Origin: an uncultured Lentisphaeria bacterium
GTDB taxonomy: Bacteria; Verrucomicrobiota; Lentisphaeria; Oligosphaerales; Oligosphaeraceae
Direction: 5' to 3'
Assembly: GCA_934661755.1 (NCBI GenBank)
Contig: CAKUJM010000003.1
Span: 27,750 to 91,749, forward strand
Length of the DNA stretch: 64,000 nt
Made by a program: the position numbers and the translations under genes. Below, in pieces: positions 58,802-64,000 of the stretch. The notes beneath the pieces were generated by a model. The model saw only the letters and a list, made by a program, of their open reading frames with translations. It had not been told where the DNA came from and made no database searches. How positions within the stretch are numbered: position 1 is the first letter of the stretch; each line of letters starts with the position of its first letter.

Positions 58802-60853
58802 TCATTTTGCGGGACGATTCCGCCGGAAAAAACGCTGCAGCGTCGCCTTGCGGTCGTTGTCGCCGCGCTTCGGCTCAAGCGGCGTGCCGACGTGTTCGGG
58901 GCTGAAGCCGTCCCATTCGCGGAAGGCATGGAAGGTCCAGTCCCACTTGTACTCCTCGAAAAGTCCGATCAGGTCGTCAAGATATCTGCCGCCGCCGTCA
59001 GGCACCCACCGGGGGACGGTGAATTCCCCGACGTAGATTTTCGCGCCGTATTTTTTTTGGAACTCGATCGTGCGGGTCATCGCCGCACGCAGCTCCTCCC
59101 GGTTGGACTTGTATGCCACCGCACGGTGCGGATAGTGCCGCGAATATGACTGGAAATCATTTACGCCCTGGAAACAGTATTCGCCGGGAAAATACATGTG
59201 GACCTCGTAGATGATGTTCTTCAGCGGCATCGGCCGGACATTGAAATAGATCGCGCTCGCGCAGCGGTTGCCTTCGACTATGATCGGCGTCTCCGGGTCG
59301 ATCCTGCGGATCGCCCTGGCCGCGTCATACTGGACATCCAACAGATGATAGGGTGACTTCCCGGTGACGGAGGGCTCGTTCACCAGATCGTAGGCGAAAA
59401 TCACCGGGTTGTCCTTGTAGCGGGCGGCGATCATCTCCCAGGCGCCGATGAATGCCGCCCGCATGTCCGCCTCGCAGAAGATGCGGTGGAGGTCGGTCTT
59501 GCCGGTGAGCCTGAGGGCCGCCTCGGCGGCCGCGCTCTGTGGCGGGCGGATCCCCTGCCTGTAGCGTCCGCCGACCGCCTGATGCATGTCGATGACCACC
59601 TTGATGTTGTTCTCCTTGAGGACCGGCATGAGCGAATCCAGCTTGTCCAGGCACTGCCCCAGCCACCTCATGTACCTGGGGACATCCTCCGGCACATCGA
59701 TGCCATCGACCATCTGGTAGCGCATCAGATTGGCGTCCCATCTGCCCATTTCACGGATGTCGTCGGCGCAAATGCGTTCCGGAACCGGACTCATGAAGCC
59801 GCGCCGCGGTGCGGCGGCAAGCACCTCGGGGGAGTATTCGCATTTGAAGCCCTCCGGGATCTCGTAGGATGGCGTGCCATCGAGCGCGCAGACGGCTTCG
59901 ATGGACAGATTGCGGAATTCCGCCCTGCCCCACCCCTGCTGGATGCCGAAGACAAGATTGATGATCCGGGTGGAGTCATAGACTTTGATCAGCGCGCTGA
60001 AATCCTTCCACTCGCCGCCGGAACTTCCGAAACAGGAGTCGGAAAAATACCACGACGGTTTGTCGCCGCTGTTCCGGTCGTAGCTGGTGGCAAGCACCTT
60101 GGCGCCGATATGGGGGGCGACGCGCGCACCGGTGTTTTCGGTGTCGACATCATACCGGAGCTGTCCGCTGACCCGGATGATTTTTTCACGCATGTTTTCC
60201 AGGTCCAGGGATACAAAGCCGCCGTGCGTCTGGTTGGGGGTGGGAACGCGCCTGGGGATCTCCACGCACAGGACCTCGCCGTTGATCCTGGCGGTGCTGC
60301 CGGTGATGACCGCCTCCATCGGGATCGGTCTCTTCGCGCCATCGGCGGGCAGTCCGACGGAAATCAGCTCCATGCTCGGATTGCGCACCTCAAGCGTGCC
60401 CCATCCCTGCTGAATGCCGATAGTCATCGACAGGTCGGTGGCGTTGACCGGAATCTCCAGCCGGCACGAATACTTCCTCCATTCGGAAGAGGTACCAGTC
60501 AGCGATGCCGTGGCGAAGAAATGCATGCCGTCGCCATCCTTGCAGGAAACCAGGATCTTGCCGCCGACGTGATCGCCTTTGGCGTCCGATCCGATGTCCT
60601 CGCCACGCAGATCGGCGCTGAAGCTGACCGCCTTGCCGGCCAGCCGGGCGACATCCGGCCTGAAGACAATGCCCGGCGTGGTGTTGGGGACATTGGCCCG
60701 CACCGGCACCCTGACGACATATTCGGATTCACCGCTTCGGGAACACCCCGCCGTCATGTCAAGCTCCTCCGCCGGGATGACTCCGGCTCCGCAATGGCAG
60801 GCGATGGAGAAGCAGACGCCCGCAAGAATCATTTTCGCAATATTCATATTCAT
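58802..60853 (-). CDS. Secreted GH5-like (cellulase-fold) glycosidase with two N-terminal beta-sandwich repeats
   Basis: A 683-residue protein with a signal peptide (MILAGVCFSIACHCGAGV) and a strong GGAGG before ATG 60853. Two similar beta-sandwich, CBM-like domains come first: each ends MTIGIQQGWGTLEVRNPSMEL or LVFGIQQGWGRAEFRNLSIEA. The catalytic barrel follows (about 370-680). It has IKVVIDMHQAVGG, the acid/base VNEP (YDLVNEPSVTG), YEVHMYFPG and the nucleophile in KIYVGEFTVPRW. It then runs FHAFREWDGF. These match clan A family 5-type endoglycanases (cellulase, mannanase and others). The substrate is not determined. A palindromic repeat copy lies upstream, then a prepilin-like gene. Confidence 0.84.
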   Translation of the reverse strand: MNMNIAKMILAGVCFSIACHCGAGVIPAEELDMTAGCSRSGESEYVVRVPVRANVPNTTPGIVFRPDVARLAGKAVSFSADLRGEDIGSDAKGDHVGGKILVSCKDGDGMHFFATASLTGTSSEWRKYSCRLEIPVNATDLSMTIGIQQGWGTLEVRNPSMELISVGLPADGAKRPIPMEAVITGSTARINGEVLCVEIPRRVPTPNQTHGGFVSLDLENMREKIIRVSGQLRYDVDTENTGARVAPHIGAKVLATSYDRNSGDKPSWYFSDSCFGSSGGEWKDFSALIKVYDSTRIINLVFGIQQGWGRAEFRNLSIEAVCALDGTPSYEIPEGFKCEYSPEVLAAAPRRGFMSPVPERICADDIREMGRWDANLMRYQMVDGIDVPEDVPRYMRWLGQCLDKLDSLMPVLKENNIKVVIDMHQAVGGRYRQGIRPPQSAAAEAALRLTGKTDLHRIFCEADMRAAFIGAWEMIAARYKDNPVIFAYDLVNEPSVTGKSPYHLLDVQYDAARAIRRIDPETPIIVEGNRCASAIYFNVRPMPLKNIIYEVHMYFPGEYCFQGVNDFQSYSRHYPHRAVAYKSNREELRAAMTRTIEFQKKYGAKIYVGEFTVPRWVPDGGGRYLDDLIGLFEEYKWDWTFHAFREWDGFSPEHVGTPLEPKRGDNDRKATLQRFFRRNRPAK

Positions 60854-60894
60854 CTTGTTCCTCCAGCCAGAGCCGGCCTCGCCTTGAAGTCGCC

Positions 60895-60964
60895 CAGAAT
60901 CCGTGAAGACGGCCATCCCCCCGCGCACCGGCGCGGGATGCACCTGCGGCTTCACGGATTCAGA
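60895..60964. repeat. Intergenic palindromic repeat, copy 6 (most symmetric)
   Basis: The left arm agaatccgtgaagacggcc and the right arm ggcttcacggattcagac are almost perfect inverted repeats. A GC-rich middle with its own hairpin (ccgcgcaccggcgcggg) lies between. The copy sits between the prepilin-like and GH5 genes. Confidence 0.75.
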
Positions 60965-60985
60965 CATCACGCCCTATGCACAGGA

Positions 60986-61759
60986 TCAATGATGGAAACC
61001 GAACCTGGACCCGTCAATCGAATACTTGTCCCGCAGCCACTCCCGGCTCAAGGAAGATACATGGCCATCCACAAATCCGATGACCGTATTCTTCCTCCCC
61101 TTGTGGTACAGTCCGAATTTGGCAACGTTGGTCCCCCAGGGCTCGACTCGGGCAAAAAGGCAATTATAGCCGCCGCCGTCGCTGTATGAATCCGCATGGA
61201 GCATCGTGTCGGCCGGCTTCCTGACGCCTGGCATGTCCCACAAGACCGGCTGCTCCGCCGTAGTGTAGAACCCCTCCGAGCTGATCGTCGAAGGCGCCGC
61301 CTTGTAGCTCAGCATGCCGTTGGTCTTGTATGAATTGCCTCCCCATGCGCCCAGATATTCCTTGTTGGTCCAGCTGGCGGATTTGCCTCGTGGGCAGATG
61401 GAGACATGGGGCCGCCCGATCGTGGGCCTCGGCATGTGCTTGCTCGTGATCAGGACGTCCGTCCATATCATGTCGATGTTCACCTGGCCGTCCCATCTAT
61501 TGCCATGGGAAAGATATATAATCTTGCCATTATAATCGTCGCCATACAGCATCATCAACAAGTTCACCGACTTGTGATTATTGATGCAGGTAATCTCCCG
61601 TGCCGACTCCCGCGCCTTCCCCAACGCCGGCAATAGCATCGACGCCAGGATGGCAATAATTGCAATAACAACAAGCAACTCTATGAGTGTAAACGAGTTA
61701 TACCCCCCCCACCCGCCGCACGTATGGACATGCGCCGGCGATTGCGTTCTGCGTGACAT
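60986..61759 (-). CDS. Prepilin-like protein (DUF1559-type, xxDGH C-terminus)
   Basis: A 257-residue protein with a type IV prepilin-like N-terminus: a basic leader, then FTLIELLVVIAIIAILA, and a helix ending SMLLPALGKARESA. The residue before Phe is Ser, not the usual Gly, which is common for this PVC family. A globular part follows (WDGQVNIDMIWTDVL, PHVSICPRGKSA) and the C-terminal motif TVIGFVDGHVSSLS typical of the H-X9-DG family. An AGGAGG precedes two tandem ATGs; the second (61759) has the better spacing. Lentisphaerae and Planctomycetes carry many such genes, often beside sugar-degrading enzymes as here. The role is unknown; it is possibly a surface pseudopilin. Confidence 0.88.
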   Translation of the reverse strand: MSRRTQSPAHVHTCGGWGGYNSFTLIELLVVIAIIAILASMLLPALGKARESAREITCINNHKSVNLLMMLYGDDYNGKIIYLSHGNRWDGQVNIDMIWTDVLITSKHMPRPTIGRPHVSICPRGKSASWTNKEYLGAWGGNSYKTNGMLSYKAAPSTISSEGFYTTAEQPVLWDMPGVRKPADTMLHADSYSDGGGYNCLFARVEPWGTNVAKFGLYHKGRKNTVIGFVDGHVSSLSREWLRDKYSIDGSRFGFHH

Positions 61760-61994
61760 CATTTCCTCCTGTTTTGCACGTTTTTTTGGGGGGAGGTCCG
61801 AAATGAACTCCCCCAGGCCAGTTTTACTGAAAAATCGCAAAATTCAGCTCCTGCAGACCCATGGCTTAATTTAACATGCTTTTGCAAAACCACACATTCG
61901 CAAAACAAAAAGATGGCGAGGAAACTGGCGTCTTCGCAACGCTGCGGCCAAGGCGGGCGCGACAAGGCCACAGTGGCGTTTTCGGGGCGCCGCG

Positions 61995-63872
61995 CTAACG
62001 GCATTGGCGGCAGATGAAGGCGCGTCCGGCATTGGCGATTGCCAGCAGCGCCACTCCGACATCGGCGAAGATCGCCCACCACATGTTTGCCATCCCGGCC
62101 GCCCCCAGGATCAGCACCGACGCCTTCACCGCCAGGGCCAGTGCGATATTCTCCCGCACCAGCCGCAGCGTCTTGCGGGCGATCGCCACCAGCATCGGCA
62201 GCCGGGAAAGCCTGTCGGTGACCAGCACCACATCGGCGGCCTCGATTGCGGCATCCGATCCGATGCCGCCCATTGCCACTCCGAGATTGGCGCGCATGAG
62301 CACCGGCGCATCGTTGATGCCGTCTCCGACAAATGCGGCATTCCGATCGCGGCGCAGCAGCGCCTCCATGGCCTCGACCTTGCCCTGCGGCAGCAACGCG
62401 GCATGGACCTGGTCGAATCCCAGTGCCTCCGCGACCCTCCGGGCATTTTCCCCGCGATCGCCGGTGAGCATCACCAATTGCCTCACTCCCTGACGACGCA
62501 GCGCCCGCATCGCCTCCGCGGCATCCTCCTTGATGGCGTCGTCCAGCAGCATCCACCCCAGGCATCGTCCTTGGACGCACAGATACACCGCCGTGCCGCC
62601 CGGCGGGGGCGCCTGCGGACACCTGGCCGCGAATTCGTCGAGGATCCGCTCGTTGCCCAGGCCATAGAGCGCATCGCCGATCTGGCCCTGGACGCCCTTG
62701 CCCGGCAACTCGCGGAAGTTCTCCAACACCATGTCCGTGTCCATCCCGTCGCGAATGGCCACAGCAATCGGGTGATTCGACCCCTGCTCCAGCGTCGCCG
62801 CCAGGGCGCGCAGCTGGCCTTCGCCGATGCCAAAGGCACACATGGCCGTGATGCTGAAACGCCCCTCCGTCAGCGTGCCGGTCTTGTCGAATGCCAGGGT
62901 ATGCATGGCTGCGGCATTTTCCAGCGCCGTGCCGCCCTTGACCAGAATGCCGTGGCGCGATGCGGCGCCGATGCCGCAGAAAAAGCCCATCGGAATCGAA
63001 ATCACCAGCGCGCAGGGGCAGGAAACGACCAGGAACATGCAGGCGCGGTAGATCCAGTCATGCCAATTTGCCCCCAGGCACGCCGGGACAACCGCCAACA
63101 GCAGCGCTGCGGCGATCACCGATGGAGTATACCACCGTGCAAAGCGGGTGATGAAGCGTTCGGTGCGCGCCTTCTTCTGGCTGGCATGCTCAACCAACTC
63201 CAAAATCCGGGAGACCGCCGAGTCCCTGAAAAGACTGGTCACCCTGGCCAGCAGCCGCCCCTCGCCATTGATCCCGCCTCCCAGCAGCGCGCTGCCGGCC
63301 ACTGCCAGCACCGGAACCGCCTCGCCTGTCAATGAAGATGCATCGATGTGGGACTGCCCGGAAAGCACCACGCAATCCACCGGAATTCGCTCGCCGGCGC
63401 GAATCTCGATTTGGTCCCCCACCGACAACTCCTCCGGACTCACCCGGACGGCGACGCCCCCGCGGACCACCCGCGCATATTGCGGCGCGATATCCATCAG
63501 CGCCGCCACCGACTGCCGCGAACGCTCGACCGCCAAATCCTGCATGAACTCGCCGGCCTGGTAAAAGAGCATCACCGCAACCGCCTCCGAATATTCGCCA
63601 ATCAACAATGCCCCCATGGTAGCGACCATCATCAGAAAAGTCTCATTGAGCAAATCACCATTCCGCACCCCGCGCCACGCCTCGCAGATCACCGGATAGC
63701 CGACCCAGATGTAGCAAAAAATGAACAGCGATGAGGCCGCCCATGACATCCATTGCCGTCCGTCTGACATGCGGGCGGTGAAAAAATGCAAAAGAAGCAC
63801 CGCGGCATAGGCGGCCACCGAAATGGCCAACGCCCGCAGCCTCCTGCGCTGATCCTGATCCAAACTCATCAT
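61995..63872 (-). CDS. Heavy-metal translocating P1B-type ATPase (Zn/Cd/Pb type)
   Basis: A 625-residue metal pump. It has membrane helices at the N-terminus, the actuator TGEAVPVLA, and the metal-site helix VVSCPCALVISIPMGFF (CPC). The phosphorylation site is FDKTGTLTEG; the HP motif is SNHPIAVAI and the hinge GDGINDAPVLM. The CPC plus the order of motifs fits the ZntA/CadA group that exports Zn, Cd or Pb. There is no N-terminal metal-binding (HMA, CxxC) domain, so the protein starts directly with helices. The start at 63872 (MMSLDQDQ) is supported by AGGGAG upstream; the longer frame would read the 9-bp repeat as Val-Phe-Ser triplets and is not real. Confidence 0.93.
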   Translation of the reverse strand: MMSLDQDQRRRLRALAISVAAYAAVLLLHFFTARMSDGRQWMSWAASSLFIFCYIWVGYPVICEAWRGVRNGDLLNETFLMMVATMGALLIGEYSEAVAVMLFYQAGEFMQDLAVERSRQSVAALMDIAPQYARVVRGGVAVRVSPEELSVGDQIEIRAGERIPVDCVVLSGQSHIDASSLTGEAVPVLAVAGSALLGGGINGEGRLLARVTSLFRDSAVSRILELVEHASQKKARTERFITRFARWYTPSVIAAALLLAVVPACLGANWHDWIYRACMFLVVSCPCALVISIPMGFFCGIGAASRHGILVKGGTALENAAAMHTLAFDKTGTLTEGRFSITAMCAFGIGEGQLRALAATLEQGSNHPIAVAIRDGMDTDMVLENFRELPGKGVQGQIGDALYGLGNERILDEFAARCPQAPPPGGTAVYLCVQGRCLGWMLLDDAIKEDAAEAMRALRRQGVRQLVMLTGDRGENARRVAEALGFDQVHAALLPQGKVEAMEALLRRDRNAAFVGDGINDAPVLMRANLGVAMGGIGSDAAIEAADVVLVTDRLSRLPMLVAIARKTLRLVRENIALALAVKASVLILGAAGMANMWWAIFADVGVALLAIANAGRAFICRQCR

Positions 63873-63887
63873 TCTGGAAGCTCCCTG

Positions 63888-63905
63888 TTGATTTCCGTGA
63901 AGTTG
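63888..63905. repeat. Intergenic palindromic repeat, copy 7 (half)
   Basis: gatttccgtgaagttgcccc matches the left arm of copy 1 (tgatttccgtgaagtcagca). The rest is replaced by the 9-bp tandem array. It lies in the leader of the P-type ATPase gene. Confidence 0.55.
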
Positions 63906-63923
63906 CCCCACGACGTGGAGAAG

Positions 63924-64000
63924 AAACACGGAAAACACGGAAAACACGGAAAACACGGAAAACACGGAAAACACGGAAAACACGGAAAACACGGAAAACA
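63924..64000 (+). repeat. 9-bp tandem repeat (aacacggaa), continues past window end
   Basis: More than eight perfect copies of aacacggaa run to the window edge. It is the same unit and strand sense as the array inside ftsH (5122-5304). Here it lies outside a gene, upstream of the P-type ATPase. Confidence 0.9.

Noticed and set aside
63873..63992. Val-Phe-Ser repeat N-terminus for the P-type ATPase
   Set aside because: It translates the 9-bp tandem array and a palindromic repeat; a good AGGAGG-like site supports the start at 63872.
1..64000. tRNA, rRNA, SRP RNA or riboswitch genes
   Set aside because: The gaps were read for cloverleaf and conserved-core patterns and none was convincing; a covariance-model scan would be decisive.

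Overview
The window is a GC-rich (about 60%), gene-dense bacterial chromosome segment with 40 protein genes and no rRNA, tRNA or CRISPR that I could recognise. It is probably from the PVC superphylum, most likely a Lentisphaerota (Victivallales-like) bacterium. This is an inference from three things: a prepilin-like protein with the FTLIELLVVIAIIAILASMLLPAL leader region and an xxDGH C-terminal motif, a Minf_1886-family protein otherwise known from Planctomycetes and Verrucomicrobia, and a Gram-negative outer-membrane assembly set (BamA, LptF/G, AsmA-like) beside an unusual secretin/PilM/FtsK cluster.

Layout. Positions 1-411 hold the 5' part of ruvC (minus), followed by a small palindrome-rich zone with tandem MITE-like units (428-908) and an AraC-type regulator. 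Positions 2440-7157 carry an FHA tail-anchored protein, ftsH with a long Asn-Thr-Glu repeat tail, mraY, and a secreted 20-residue-repeat protein. Positions 7195-11469 encode a giant protein that joins a gingipain-like (C25) domain to an M14-like domain. Then come tsaB, the minus-strand pair rdgC-like/acpS, galK and ffh. Positions 17406-27274 form a tight plus-strand cluster: secretin, PilM/PilN-like fusion, FtsK, RodZ-like HTH membrane protein, a second FtsK-like protein with a ruined ATPase site fused to HisE, and hisG. Positions 27387-35387 hold a phenylacetate-CoA-ligase-like enzyme, a divergent ClpX, pheT, the Minf_1886 protein, and a McsA zinc/UVR protein fused to a McsB-like guanido-kinase domain that lacks catalytic motifs. 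Positions 35503-49889 carry bamA, an LptF/G permease, a double-transglutaminase protein, hydrolase, nitroreductase, CMK-like/BON, fabI and an AsmA-like protein. The rest is minus strand: pyrF, a DUF711 protein, a HAD phosphatase, glgP, pgm, GH20 and GH5 glycosidases, a prepilin-like protein and a metal P-type ATPase.

The genes mostly serve housekeeping: protein quality control (FtsH, ClpX-like, McsAB-like), envelope biogenesis (MraY, BamA, LptF/G, AsmA-like, FabI), DNA processing (RuvC, RdgC-like, FtsK) and carbohydrate use (GalK, GlgP, Pgm, GH20, GH5). The most unusual content is the pseudo-FtsK-HisE fusion upstream of hisG, the McsA/pseudo-McsB fusion near a ClpX with a duplicated C-terminal small domain, and three repeat families: a tandem MITE-like element, an intergenic palindromic family with the core cttcacggattcagg, and a 9-bp aacacggaa array that is in frame inside ftsH and again upstream of the P-type ATPase.
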